This document shows, in pieces, positions 25,920 through 35,067 of a stretch of 64,000 bases of DNA. The translations under genes were made by a program, and so were the position numbers. Source of the stretch: Aquabacterium sp. CECT 9606. Lineage in GTDB: Bacteria; Pseudomonadota; Gammaproteobacteria; Burkholderiales; Burkholderiaceae_C. Every line of letters starts with the position of its first letter. Positions within the stretch are counted from its first letter, which is position 1. The notes beneath the pieces are model-generated. The model had not been told where the DNA came from, ran no database searches, and saw only the letters and a list, made by a program, of their open reading frames with translations. Location of the stretch: contig NZ_CAKKNB010000001.1 of NCBI RefSeq assembly GCF_918741295.1, forward strand, positions 1-64,000, in the 5' to 3' direction.

Positions 25920-28235
25920 ATGGTCAACCAATCGCACAAGGTGATGCCCAGGCTGGGGCTGCTGTCCCTGGCCTTGTGCGCACCTCTCAGCCAGGCGGTC
26001 CCCAACTTCCCGGACCAGGAGCTGGTGTGCGCCTTCAACGCTGCGCGTGAGCAACAACGCGCCGCCTCGGCCCAGAACTTCGCGCAGCCGGTGGTCCAGC
26101 AGATGCTGGTCAACGGTGCCCTGGTGTGGACGGCGGGCAGCAGTGCCGCCCCAGCGCTCAAGCCGGGTGACACCGTCACGCTGATCGGCAGTGGCTTTGG
26201 TGCCGGCACCGACATCGATTTCAGCAAGATCATGATCGGCAACAGCCGTGTGCTGGAGACCGATCTGGTGATGTATGAGCAAAAGCTTGACATCCTGGCC
26301 AGCGCCAACTACGAAACCGGCAAGGTTCGCAGCAGCTGGCCCAAGGATGTGCAGAGCTGGTCGGACACCCGGGTCGAGTTCCGCGTGCCGTCCCATGTCA
26401 GCAAGGGCCCTTTGAAGCTGCAGGTGCAAAAGCGCACGGGCTACAACCTGTCGATCAGAAAACCCGGCCAGCCCCACAACGTGATCGACGCGCAGCTGAC
26501 ACGCCTGGAGGCCCCGGCCAATCCCAACTGCGACATTGTCTCGACCTTGACGGACGAGACCAAGGCCATCGTGCCCATCGACGTGAACGTGAGCAACGCC
26601 AGCTTCGCGGAGCTGGTCAAGCTGGGCCGCCAGGTTTTCTGGTCTTACGACTATGGCCTGGGCGTGGCGCACAAGTTCAAGAGCCTGGAGTGGGACAAGA
26701 TCTTTGGTGGCAAAGCCATTGACCCCTACACGCGCAAAGTGGCCGACCCAGCCTTGCTGTTTGGCGCCCACAAGACGGTGGCCGGACAGGTACCTGAAGA
26801 AGCCATCGCCGATGTCTACTTCAATCCCTATCCGCAAGAAAGCCCCATCCCCGGCTTCCTGCTGGTGGAGCCGCAGCTCACGGCCGGCAACACCAGCAAC
26901 AGTGGCTGGGTCGGCTACCGTTACGCCGAATCCTCGCACCCCCTGCTGGGCAAAGGCAAGTGGATCGGCTTCAACTGCGCTTCGTGCCACGGCTACAAGA
27001 TCAGCTACAGCAAGGGCAATGGCAACCTGACCAAGGTCTTCCCAGGCCTGCCCAACCCGCTGTGGACGCAGCGCTGGACCGTGCTGGGCGACAAGACCAC
27101 GGACACCACCGCCACCTTCGCCTACATCGTGGACAACGAGCCCGGTCCTTCGTGGTCCACCGGCACCAAAAAGGTGGACAAGACACCGATGCTGTACCTG
27201 ATGCCCGGCGGCGCCACCGAATCGACGATGACGCGCAAGGCGGGCGAAGGCACGGAGTACGACAACGACTACCTGTTCTCGCCGATGGTCATCCCCAACG
27301 TGACCAACCACCTGCCGATCCGCCGCTCGCTGTCGCACACCGAGTCTTACGTCGGGTTCGAGGGCTCCTACATCCACGCCCAGGAGCCTGAGGGCGCAAT
27401 GGGCTCGATGGACCAGAAGTCGCTCAAGGCCCTGACCGCCTACATGTCGGTGCTGGACGAGAACGACGACGACCTGCGCAACATCGGCATGTTCCGCTGG
27501 CTCAAGTCCAACGGCAAGCTGGCACAGACGGGCAGCACCGCCACCACCGAAGGCGCTTTCGTGCAAAACACCTGGCAGAAGTACCCGGGTGTGGTGGCCA
27601 ATGTGGCGCAGGGCAAGGCGGCGTTTGACCAGGCCTGTGCTTCGTGCCACTCGGACAAGCTGGGTGCCAACACCAACGAGAAGATGATCCCCTTGAAAGA
27701 AGTGGGCCGCTTCTTCGCGCCGTCGGATTTCCAGTACAAGCAGCAATCCATCCGCGTGACCTTCTTGCGCAACCTGTACTGGGTGCAATCGCGTGGCCTG
27801 CTCACCGATGGCCACGTGCGCAACCTGGAAGACCTGGTCAGCCCCGACCGCTGCAACGAGAACTCGCCCCTTTACAAGCAGTACTACACGCTGCATGCCC
27901 CGGCGCGGCCCGCCCTGGGCTCGGCGGACCAGCCTGCGGTCTTCCCTGACCTGAACCGCAAGGGCGATGTTTTCCGCGTGTACAAGGCCAAGAAGAAGAA
28001 CATCTTCGACACCACGGCCGATGCGCGCAACACCTTCGTCGAGCGCCACAAGTACTTCGTGAGCATGCCCGGCGATGAAGGCCACTACTACTGGGACTAC
28101 CAGAAGCTGCGCCGCGAGTTCGGCCCCGAGATCGGTGCGCCTGGCCCCATCGGCCTGCCTGCGTCGCCGCACCCTTGGTGCGCCAAGTGGGGCGGTGAGG
28201 TGAGCAACCTGGTTCAGTACCTGCTGACGCTGTGA
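25920..28235 (+). CDS. Large di-haem c-type cytochrome with TIG-like domain
   Basis: A 771-residue secreted protein with a signal peptide (LGLLSLALCAPLSQA). Residues ~60-190 look like an IPT/TIG beta-sandwich (PGDTVTLIGSGFGAG; DTRVEFRVPSHVSKGPLKLQVQ). Two haem c sites follow: CASCH at 353-357 and CASCH at 573-577. Between and after them are His/Met/Trp-rich stretches typical of di-haem peroxidase or MauG-like enzymes. I cannot name the enzyme. RoxA-type rubber oxygenases are also large two-haem proteins, but the spacing here (220 residues) and the TIG module differ from what I recall. The start at ATG 25920 follows GGGGG. The ResB/CcsA system upstream could mature it. Confidence 0.7.
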   Translation: MVNQSHKVMPRLGLLSLALCAPLSQAVPNFPDQELVCAFNAAREQQRAASAQNFAQPVVQQMLVNGALVWTAGSSAAPALKPGDTVTLIGSGFGAGTDIDFSKIMIGNSRVLETDLVMYEQKLDILASANYETGKVRSSWPKDVQSWSDTRVEFRVPSHVSKGPLKLQVQKRTGYNLSIRKPGQPHNVIDAQLTRLEAPANPNCDIVSTLTDETKAIVPIDVNVSNASFAELVKLGRQVFWSYDYGLGVAHKFKSLEWDKIFGGKAIDPYTRKVADPALLFGAHKTVAGQVPEEAIADVYFNPYPQESPIPGFLLVEPQLTAGNTSNSGWVGYRYAESSHPLLGKGKWIGFNCASCHGYKISYSKGNGNLTKVFPGLPNPLWTQRWTVLGDKTTDTTATFAYIVDNEPGPSWSTGTKKVDKTPMLYLMPGGATESTMTRKAGEGTEYDNDYLFSPMVIPNVTNHLPIRRSLSHTESYVGFEGSYIHAQEPEGAMGSMDQKSLKALTAYMSVLDENDDDLRNIGMFRWLKSNGKLAQTGSTATTEGAFVQNTWQKYPGVVANVAQGKAAFDQACASCHSDKLGANTNEKMIPLKEVGRFFAPSDFQYKQQSIRVTFLRNLYWVQSRGLLTDGHVRNLEDLVSPDRCNENSPLYKQYYTLHAPARPALGSADQPAVFPDLNRKGDVFRVYKAKKKNIFDTTADARNTFVERHKYFVSMPGDEGHYYWDYQKLRREFGPEIGAPGPIGLPASPHPWCAKWGGEVSNLVQYLLTL

Positions 28236-28283
28236 GCGGCATGATTTCCTGAGTTCCTCCTGGGATGTCTACGGGACATCTTT

Positions 28284-28316
28284 GGCCGTCGGCGTCACAG
28301 CCGGCGGCCTTTTTTT
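28284..28316 (+). terminator. Rho-independent terminator after the di-haem cytochrome gene
   Basis: Stem GGCCGTCGGC (28284-28293) pairs with GCCGGCGGCC (28300-28309), with one G-T pair, and is followed by seven T (28310-28316). Confidence 0.9.
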
Positions 28317-28335
28317 CATGAAGGGGCGTGGCTGG

Positions 28336-28836
28336 TCAAGGCCGGAGGCGGCAGTCGCTCAGCACAGGCTCGGCCATGAGCAGGCCCTGATTGAGGCAGT
28401 CCAGATTCAGGGACTGGCCGACCACGGCTTGCCTGGCGAGGGGCTGGGCACCGCCATCGATCACGGCGCGCAGCCCGCCGTGTGACTCGCCCGCCCCCAG
28501 CGTGACCAGCAGCACCTGCCCTTGGCCGGCCTCGATCTGGTTGACCACGCCATGGACCTGCATCCGCTGGCCCTTGAAGCGGGCATTGGCGGCCTCGCGG
28601 TCGCTGGCATAGGCCTGGGCAACCTCTTTGGCGTTCAGGTGCCCAGGTGGGGGCGTGCTGGCGGGCGTGGGCACGGTCGGCTCAGCCACCGCGCTGCGGT
28701 CAGGCGCCGATGAGGCCTCTGGTGTGGCCGCATCCGGCCTTGGACTCAACCAGGCATGGCCCACATACAGCATCCCACCAAGGACCGCGGCCAGGCCAAA
28801 GGCCTTGATGAGGGGTGATGCTGTGGGGGGGGACAT
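28336..28836 (-). CDS. OB-fold (tRNA_anti-like) membrane-anchored protein
   Basis: A 166-residue protein with one N-terminal hydrophobic helix (IKAFGLAAVLGGMLYVGHAWL), a Pro/Thr/Ala-rich linker, and a C-terminal OB-like domain: NARFKGQRMQVHGVVNQIEAGQGQVLLVTLG, ending LNLDCLNQGLLMAEPVLSDCRL. This pattern matches the tRNA_anti-like OB-fold family of unknown function, usually in the cell envelope. The start is ATG 28836; an earlier in-frame start overlaps the divergent gene. It lies tail-to-tail with the cytochrome gene across the terminator. Confidence 0.7.
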   Translation of the reverse strand: MSPPTASPLIKAFGLAAVLGGMLYVGHAWLSPRPDAATPEASSAPDRSAVAEPTVPTPASTPPPGHLNAKEVAQAYASDREAANARFKGQRMQVHGVVNQIEAGQGQVLLVTLGAGESHGGLRAVIDGGAQPLARQAVVGQSLNLDCLNQGLLMAEPVLSDCRLRP

Positions 28837-28894
28837 GGGTGGAGAACCTCGCAGGCTTTCAGTTGCCTGACATTGTGCCGATAATGGTTTCACC

Positions 28895-29269
28895 ATGCCC
28901 TACGTCCTGCTCACCCCCGACGGCCAGATCAGCAGCTTGCACCGCGAACCGCAACCCGGCGCTGATTTTGTGGCGCCTGACGATCCCCGGGTGCGCGCCT
29001 TCCTGGGTGACCACCGCGACGAGCCAGCCCGGCAATTTGCCAGCCTGGACGCCGACCTGGTGCGGGTGCTGGAAGACCTGATCGATGCGCTGATCCAGCG
29101 CAATGTGCTCATGGTCACGGACTTGCCCATTGAGGCGCAGCAAAAACTGTTCAACCGCAAGAACGTGCGCGACCAGATGAAGAACTACTCGCTGCAACTG
29201 TTCGGCAGCGAGCCCCTGGGACCCAAGGTGGACGAGGTCGTGCACACCGATTTTGGCGACAGCCTGTAA
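28895..29269 (+). CDS. Conserved hypothetical protein, 124 residues
   Basis: A small soluble protein with no domain I can name with confidence. The N-terminus (MPYVLLTPDGQISSLHREP) and the core (DADLVRVLEDLIDALIQRNVLMVTDLPIEAQQKLFNRK) match a protein widely conserved in Burkholderiales and sometimes labelled tryptophan synthase beta-like. That label is not supported by any PLP motif here. It is divergent from the OB-fold gene and 44 nt upstream of the receptor gene. Confidence 0.75.
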   Translation: MPYVLLTPDGQISSLHREPQPGADFVAPDDPRVRAFLGDHRDEPARQFASLDADLVRVLEDLIDALIQRNVLMVTDLPIEAQQKLFNRKNVRDQMKNYSLQLFGSEPLGPKVDEVVHTDFGDSL

Positions 29270-29313
29270 GCGCCCTGGCCTGATCAACAGGCGCCTGTGT
29301 AAGATCGGTGGCG

Positions 29314-31449
29314 ATGGCCGCCCTGAACATCCCTTGCTTCAAACCCCGCTTCTCTGTGATGACGCTGGCCCTGGGCACGGTGCTGACCACCCTGGCGCAC
29401 CACACGCACGCGCAGGCCTTGCCCGATGTGGTGGTCACGGCCACGCGCACACCCCAGGCCACGTTTGACGTCGGTGCCTCGGTGGATGCCATCAGTGGCC
29501 AGACGCTGCGCAGCGCCGGCCCCTTGGTCAACCTGTCCGAGGCCCTGACGCGCGTCCCCGGCTTGTCGGTGCTGAACCGCCAAAACTACGCACAAGACCT
29601 GCAGATCTCCAGCCGGGGCTTTGGCGCGCGCGCCACCTTTGGTGTGCGGGGTGTGCGTCTGTATGCCGATGGCATCCCCCTGACCATGCCCGATGGCCAA
29701 GGCCAGGCGTCGTCGATCGACCTGGGTTCGGCCCAGCGCATCGAGGTGTTGCGTGGTCCCATGTCAGCCCTGTATGGCAACGCTGCGGGCGGCGTGATCC
29801 AGGTGTTCACCGAAGACGGCCCGCCCACACCTGAAGTCACCATGGGCTATGCCGTGAGCCGCGATGGCTTCCACCGAGAGTCCCTCAAGCTGGGCGGAGA
29901 GGCCGGGCAGGTCAACTACCTGATCAATGCCAGCCACTTTGAAACCAAGGGCTTTCGCGATCACAGCGGGGCACAGCGCGACCAGGTCAACGCCAAGCTC
30001 AAGTGGTCGTTGCAGGACCGGTCGACGCTGACGGTGGTGGGCAGTTACCTGAACATGCCTGAGGTGCAAGACCCCTTGGGTTTGACCAAGGAAGAGTTGG
30101 CGGCCAACCGCCAGCAAGCCACGGACAATGCCCACCTGTACAACACCCGCAAGGACATCGCCAACAGCCAGCTGGGCGTGGTCTATGAAAAGCCATTGAG
30201 CTTTGGCGAGTTGCGTTGGCTGGGGTACACCGGCACCCGGCAGGCGTTGCAGTTCCAGGCGATCCCGGCCAACAGCACGCAGAACGCGGTGGCCCATCCC
30301 GGCGGCATCATCGACCTGGCGCGCTCATTTGCCGGCCTTGATGCCCGCCTGACCTGGCGCACCCAGTTGGCATCACGGCCTTTCTCGCTGACCGGCGGGG
30401 TGAACGTTGACCAGATGGACGAGCACCGCCAGGGCTTTGAGAACTTTGTTGGCACGGTGCTGGGCGTGCGCGGCGAGCTCAAACGCGATGAAGACAACCG
30501 CGCCCGCAACCTCGACCAGTATTTGCAAGCCCAGTGGGACCTGAGCGAACAATGGGTGGCCGCCGCAGGCGTGCGCCACAGCCGGGTGAGCTTCAACTCT
30601 GAGGATCACTACGTGGTGGCCGGCAATGGCGATGACAGCGGGGGCATGGCGTTTTCTGCCACCACGCCGGTGGCCTCGCTGATGTGGAAGCCCGTGAAGG
30701 GCACCCACCTGTACATCACCGGTGGTCGCAGCTTTGAAACCCCCACCCTCAACGAGGTGGCCTACCAGGACACCTCCGGCACGGCCACCGGCTGGAACAC
30801 CGGCTTGAAGGCCAGCCGCGGTGAGCACCTGGAGCTGGGCCTCAAGCAGGCTCTGGCGGGCAAGGGGCTGTTGAACGTGTCGGTGTTCAACACCCGTACC
30901 GATGATGAGATCGCCGTGAACGTGAACGCGGGAGGGCGTGCCACCTACAAGAACGTGGGCCGGACGCGGCGATTGGGTGCCGAGGCGGCCCTGCAGTGGC
31001 AACTGGCGCCGGGCTGGTCCTTGTATTCATCGGCGGCCTGGACGCAGGCGCGTTACCGGGATCCATTCCAGAGCACGGCGATGGGCACGACCACCACCGT
31101 CCCTGGGGGCAATGATCTGCCGGGTGTGCCTGACCGGACCACCTTTGCCGAGCTGCTGTGGCGCCCAAGCGCCGCATGGCACGCGGCCGTCGAGGCCCGC
31201 CACACTGGCCGCATCTGGGCCAATGACCCCAACACCGAAGCGGCGGCCAGCTACATCCTGTGGGCTCTGCGTGCCGGTTGGGTCAAGACGTTTGGCGATT
31301 GGCGCGTGAACACCTTGCTGCGCATCGACAACGTGACCGACCAGCATGTGGTGGGCTCGGTCATCGTCAATGAAGGCAACCGGCGTTACTACGAACCATC
31401 GCCGGGCCGCAGCGCCTTGTTCAGCGTGCAGGTCAGCAAAGCCTTTTAA
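29314..31449 (+). CDS. TonB-dependent outer-membrane receptor
   Basis: A 711-residue TonB-dependent transporter. It has a signal peptide (VMTLALGTVLTTLAHHTHAQA) and a TonB box region (LPDVVVTATRTPQ). The plug domain contains LSEALTRVPGLSV, ISSRGFGARATFGVRGVRLYADGIPLT and RIEVLRGPMSALYGNAAGGVI. A 22-strand-type barrel ends in an aromatic residue (FSVQVSKAF). The ligand is probably a ferric siderophore or similar chelate, by family. No sigma/anti-sigma pair or ABC transporter is adjacent. The start is ATG 29314; a GTG at 29308 is an alternative. Confidence 0.93.
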   Translation: MAALNIPCFKPRFSVMTLALGTVLTTLAHHTHAQALPDVVVTATRTPQATFDVGASVDAISGQTLRSAGPLVNLSEALTRVPGLSVLNRQNYAQDLQISSRGFGARATFGVRGVRLYADGIPLTMPDGQGQASSIDLGSAQRIEVLRGPMSALYGNAAGGVIQVFTEDGPPTPEVTMGYAVSRDGFHRESLKLGGEAGQVNYLINASHFETKGFRDHSGAQRDQVNAKLKWSLQDRSTLTVVGSYLNMPEVQDPLGLTKEELAANRQQATDNAHLYNTRKDIANSQLGVVYEKPLSFGELRWLGYTGTRQALQFQAIPANSTQNAVAHPGGIIDLARSFAGLDARLTWRTQLASRPFSLTGGVNVDQMDEHRQGFENFVGTVLGVRGELKRDEDNRARNLDQYLQAQWDLSEQWVAAAGVRHSRVSFNSEDHYVVAGNGDDSGGMAFSATTPVASLMWKPVKGTHLYITGGRSFETPTLNEVAYQDTSGTATGWNTGLKASRGEHLELGLKQALAGKGLLNVSVFNTRTDDEIAVNVNAGGRATYKNVGRTRRLGAEAALQWQLAPGWSLYSSAAWTQARYRDPFQSTAMGTTTTVPGGNDLPGVPDRTTFAELLWRPSAAWHAAVEARHTGRIWANDPNTEAAASYILWALRAGWVKTFGDWRVNTLLRIDNVTDQHVVGSVIVNEGNRRYYEPSPGRSALFSVQVSKAF

Positions 31450-31462
31450 CCAGCTTGCGCGA

Positions 31463-32308
31463 TCAACCCAGCATGCGGTGGGTGAGCGCCGGCAGCTGCT
31501 GGCGCACCGTGGCTTGGCGCGCGCGGTCCAGCGCGCCCAGCACCACGCCCGGGCCTTCGGGCTGCACGGCCGTCACCTCGCCCCAGGGCCCGATCAGCAT
31601 CGAGTGGCCGAAGGTGCGGCGCCCGTTCTCGTGCTCACCGCCTTGCGCGGGGGCCAGCACATGGCACAGGTTTTCAACCGCGCGGGCGCGCAGCAGCAGC
31701 TCCCAATGGGCTTGGCCTGTGGTGTGCGTGAAAGCGGCTGGCAGCACGAACAGGTCGCAGGGCTGGTCTTGGCTCAGGGCGCGGAACAGCTCGGGAAAGC
31801 GCAGGTCGTAGCAGACCGACAAGCCCACGCGCCAAGTGCCACCTGCCCGGTCGGTCACGTTGAAGGCCACGGGCTGTGAGCCGGGCAGCAAGGTGGCCGA
31901 TTCGTCATAGCGGCGCTGGCCATCGTCAAAGCAGAACAGGTGGATCTTGTCGTAGCGCGCCACGCGCTCGCCTTGCGGGTTGAACACCAGCACGCTGTTG
32001 AACACATGCTGCGCATCGTGGCTTTGCAAAGGCAGCGTGCCGCCGATCACCCACACGCCATGGGCTTTGGCGGCCTGGGCCAGCGTGGCCTGCATGGGGC
32101 TGAGCGCGCGGTCAGGCGCCAGCGCATCGGCCAGGGGCTCGGCGATGGCCAGCTTGTCGGCATCGTGCAGGCCCATCAGGCAGAAGTATTCGGGCAGGGC
32201 CACCAGCTCGGCGCCGGCTTGCGCGGCTTGTGCGATCAGGGTTTGCGCCTGGGCCAGGTTCTCGTCCACACGGGGGGTGGACACCATTTGAAGGGCTGCA
32301 ACTTTCAT
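31463..32308 (-). CDS. Carbon-nitrogen hydrolase (nitrilase family, Nit1/deaminated-glutathione amidase-like)
   Basis: A 281-residue amidase with the Glu-Lys-Cys catalytic triad of the nitrilase superfamily: Glu in ELVALPEYFCLMG, Lys in ARYDKIHLFCFD and Cys in GLSVCYDLRFPELFR. The KIHLF-x-FD spacing and size match the Nit1/Nit2-type amidases that hydrolyse deaminated glutathione or omega-amides. The start is ATG 32308; a GTG two codons upstream is possible. It is divergent from glcE. Confidence 0.92.
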   Translation of the reverse strand: MKVAALQMVSTPRVDENLAQAQTLIAQAAQAGAELVALPEYFCLMGLHDADKLAIAEPLADALAPDRALSPMQATLAQAAKAHGVWVIGGTLPLQSHDAQHVFNSVLVFNPQGERVARYDKIHLFCFDDGQRRYDESATLLPGSQPVAFNVTDRAGGTWRVGLSVCYDLRFPELFRALSQDQPCDLFVLPAAFTHTTGQAHWELLLRARAVENLCHVLAPAQGGEHENGRRTFGHSMLIGPWGEVTAVQPEGPGVVLGALDRARQATVRQQLPALTHRMLG

Positions 32309-32364
32309 GATCACGATGGTAGTGGCGGGGCAGGGCCATTGTCACGGTTATCCTTGTGCCCATC

Positions 32365-33525
32365 ATGCTCGATGCCGCCCATGCCCCGATTGAATTGACG
32401 ACCCTGGTGGACCAGGTGAACGATGCCGCCCAGCGCGGGGCCGTGTTGCGCGTGCGCGGCCATGGCAGCAAGGACTTCCTGGGCGATGCCTCGCGGGGCG
32501 AGGTGCTGGACACCCGGGGATGGCAAGGCATCGAACAGTACGAGCCCAGCGAGCTGGTGATCAGGGCCCGCGCCGGCACGCCTTTGTCAGAGATTGAAGC
32601 GGTGTTGATGGAGCGGGGCCAGTACCTGGCCTTTGAGCCACCGCGCTGGTCTTTCCAGCCCGGTGCGCAGGGCTTGGGGCCGACCATTGGCGGCGTGGTG
32701 GCCAGCGGCTTCAGTGGCCCCGGCCGCGTCAGCCGCGGTGCGGTGCGCGACCACGTGCTGGGCGCTGGCGTGCTCAATGGCCGAGGCGAAGTGCTGCGCT
32801 TTGGCGGCTCGGTGATGAAGAACGTGGCCGGCTTTGATCTCTCGCGCCTGATGGCCGGCTCCATGGGCACGCTGGGCGTGATCCTGGACGTGACCTTGAA
32901 GGTGATGCCCCAACCCGTGGCCACGGCCACCCTCCGCATCGACATGGCCGAGAAGGATGCTTTGGCCCAGGTTAACCAGTGGGCGGCGCAGCCCTTGCCT
33001 TTGGATGCCTCGGCCTGGTGGGATGGCTTGCTGGTGCTGCGCCTGCGCGGTGCGCGCGCCGCGGTGGAGTCGGCCGCGCAACGCCTGTGCCTGGAGCGCG
33101 AAGGCGAGTTGATTGCAGCGCCGTCGGCCGAGCCTTTCTGGCAAGGCCTGCGCGATCACAGTGACGAGTTCTTTCAACGGGCCCGCGAGGCAGTGGCCCA
33201 ATCCGGCCACCAAGGCGTGAGCTTGTGGCGCTTGTCGGTGCCCCCCACGGCCGCGCCGCTGGGCTTGCCCGGCGAACAGCTCACCGAGTGGTTTGGTGCC
33301 CAACGCTGGGTGTGCACATCGGCCCCGGCGGCGGTGGTGTTCGAGGCCGCCGCGCGCGCGGGTGGCCATGCCCAGCCCTTTGTCTGCCACCAAGTTCAGC
33401 CCCTGGTTCACGAGGCCGCTCTGTCGCCCGTGCTGCGCCAGTTGCACCAGCGCGTGCAGCAGTCCTTCGACCCCCACGGGGTGTTCAACACCGGTCGCCT
33501 TCATGCAAACCCAGCTGTCTCCTGA
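32365..33525 (+). CDS. glcE: Glycolate oxidase FAD-binding subunit GlcE
   Basis: A 386-residue FAD-binding (PCMH-type) subunit of glycolate oxidase. Visible FAD blocks: VLRVRGHGSKDFLGD, GAQGLGPTIGGVVASGFSGPGRVSRGAVRDHVLG and GSVMKNVAGFDLSRLMAGSMGTLGVILD, ending FDPHGVFNTGRLH. It works with GlcD and the iron-sulfur GlcF to oxidise glycolate to glyoxylate. The start is ATG 32365, with an in-frame GTG at 32356. Its 3' end overlaps glcF by 23 nt. GlcD, usually directly upstream, is absent. Confidence 0.95.
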   Translation: MLDAAHAPIELTTLVDQVNDAAQRGAVLRVRGHGSKDFLGDASRGEVLDTRGWQGIEQYEPSELVIRARAGTPLSEIEAVLMERGQYLAFEPPRWSFQPGAQGLGPTIGGVVASGFSGPGRVSRGAVRDHVLGAGVLNGRGEVLRFGGSVMKNVAGFDLSRLMAGSMGTLGVILDVTLKVMPQPVATATLRIDMAEKDALAQVNQWAAQPLPLDASAWWDGLLVLRLRGARAAVESAAQRLCLEREGELIAAPSAEPFWQGLRDHSDEFFQRAREAVAQSGHQGVSLWRLSVPPTAAPLGLPGEQLTEWFGAQRWVCTSAPAAVVFEAAARAGGHAQPFVCHQVQPLVHEAALSPVLRQLHQRVQQSFDPHGVFNTGRLHANPAVS

Positions 33526-34774
33526 ATTCGAATCCACCACCGAAGGCCAGCAGGCCCAGGCGGTGCTGCGCCAGTGCGTGCACTGCGGTTTTTGCAACGC
33601 CACCTGCCCGACCTACAAGCTGACTGGCAACGAGCTGGACGGCCCGCGCGGCCGCATCTACCTGATGAAGCAGGTGTTCGAAGGCCAGGCCCCCACGCGC
33701 ACCACGCAAACGCACCTGGACCGCTGCATTGGCTGCAACCATTGCGAGAGCACCTGCCCGTCGGGCGTGCCGTACCACGAGCTGCTGGCCGTGGGCCAGG
33801 CGGCGGTGGACGCGCGCGTGGAGCGCCCCCGCCAAGAGCGCCTGATGCGCTGGGCCCTGCGCACCGTGATGCCCTCGCGCTGGTTCGCGCCGGCTTTGCG
33901 CCTCGGCCAGGCCGTGCGGCCCTTGTTGCCGGCCAAGCTGCAAGCCAAGGTGCCCCAGCGCGCGGTGTTGCCCCCGGCCGCATGGCCCGATCCGAAGAAG
34001 AGCCTGCACACCCGCCAGATGCTGATGCTCAAGGGTTGCGTGCAACCGGCCTTGCGGCCCCACATCGATGCTTCAACCGCCCGGGTGATGGACGCCGTGG
34101 GCGTGCGCGCCGTGGTGGCGCCGGCCTCGGGTTGCTGTGGCGCCATCCAGGGGCACCTGGGCGACGTGGAAGGCGCGAAGAACCGCGCCCGCACCAACAT
34201 CGACGCCTGGTGGCCGCTGATCGAAGGGCAGACACCCATCGAGGCCATCGTGGTCAACGCCTCCGGCTGCGGCGCCTGGACGCGCGACTACGGCAAGCTG
34301 CTGGCCGACGACCCGGTGTACGCCGACCGCGCCCGCCGCGTCAGCGACCTGGTGCGCGACCCGGGCCAGCTGCTGCCCGACTGGGTGCCGATGCTGTCGA
34401 GGCGCATGGCGCGCCGGCCGATCGGCTCGCTGGGCTCGGTCACCTTTCACCCCCCGTGCAGCCTCAGCCACAGCCTGAAGCTGAGCAGCGCGGCCAAGCC
34501 CGGTCCGATCGAAACCGGGCTGCGCCAGTTGGGTTTTGACGTGCGTTTGGCCGCCCGAGACAGCCACCAGTGCTGCGGGGCGGGCGGTGCTTACAGCGTC
34601 TTGCAGCCCGAGATGTCGATGCAGTTGCGCGACCAGAAGGTGCAAGCCCTGGAGGCCGCGGGCGCCCAGGTGATCGCCAGCGCCAACATCGGGTGCATCT
34701 CGCACCTGCAGGGCGGCACCGCCACGCCGGTCAAGCACTGGGTGGAGTTGCTGGATGAGGCCTTGACGGGCTGA
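33503..34774 (+). CDS. glcF: Glycolate oxidase iron-sulfur subunit GlcF
   Basis: A 423-residue iron-sulfur protein with two 4Fe-4S motifs near the N-terminus (CVHCGFCNATCP and CIGCNHCESTCP). Two cysteine-rich CCG-type domains follow (ASGCCGAIQGHLGD; SHQCCGAGGAY). It passes electrons from the flavin subunits to the respiratory chain. Its start lies inside the end of glcE, so translation is coupled. Confidence 0.96.
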   Translation: MQTQLSPEFESTTEGQQAQAVLRQCVHCGFCNATCPTYKLTGNELDGPRGRIYLMKQVFEGQAPTRTTQTHLDRCIGCNHCESTCPSGVPYHELLAVGQAAVDARVERPRQERLMRWALRTVMPSRWFAPALRLGQAVRPLLPAKLQAKVPQRAVLPPAAWPDPKKSLHTRQMLMLKGCVQPALRPHIDASTARVMDAVGVRAVVAPASGCCGAIQGHLGDVEGAKNRARTNIDAWWPLIEGQTPIEAIVVNASGCGAWTRDYGKLLADDPVYADRARRVSDLVRDPGQLLPDWVPMLSRRMARRPIGSLGSVTFHPPCSLSHSLKLSSAAKPGPIETGLRQLGFDVRLAARDSHQCCGAGGAYSVLQPEMSMQLRDQKVQALEAAGAQVIASANIGCISHLQGGTATPVKHWVELLDEALTG

Positions 34775-34780
34775 GCCGGC

Positions 34781-34807
34781 AGGCTGGGCATTCGCCCCGC
34801 CTTTTTT
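34781..34807 (+). terminator. Probable terminator after glcF
   Basis: Stem AGGCTGGGC (34781-34789) pairs with GCCCCGCCT (34794-34802) with one mismatch, followed by a run of T. Confidence 0.6.
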
Positions 34808-35067
34808 CAAACCTTGAAATAGACCGCCGCCGGGGGCTTTGTTCGCCCCAGCGCGGTGAACCTGCCTGCGCGACGATTGACGCAGGACGGTGATGGTCGG
34901 CATTCGCCGTGCGGTGGTCCGCGAACCGTGAATTAAGTCCGGTTTGGCGGTCCGGCTCGGTGCGTTTGGCGCTTTGACAGGCATCCGCACATTTAGTAAC
35001 GCCTGCCGATGCCGATAGAAGTCGGAAGCCGTGGGTGGCGTCTGCAATCTGAGTTGAGGGGTTTGTG

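Noticed and set aside
25842..28172. 776-residue minus-strand frame opposite the di-haem cytochrome
   Set aside because: The plus strand has a signal peptide and two CxxCH sites; the minus frame is compositionally a shadow.
34974..34999. TTGACA upstream of the pilin operon as a promoter
   Set aside because: The -35 hexamer is perfect, but the best -10 candidate (TAGTAA) is only 14 nt away and poor; no confident promoter could be assigned.
34808..35067. Possible tRNA or riboswitch in the gap before the pilin genes
   Set aside because: No cloverleaf, T-loop or known aptamer pattern could be built from the repeated GGCATTCGCC and GGTCC-like words.
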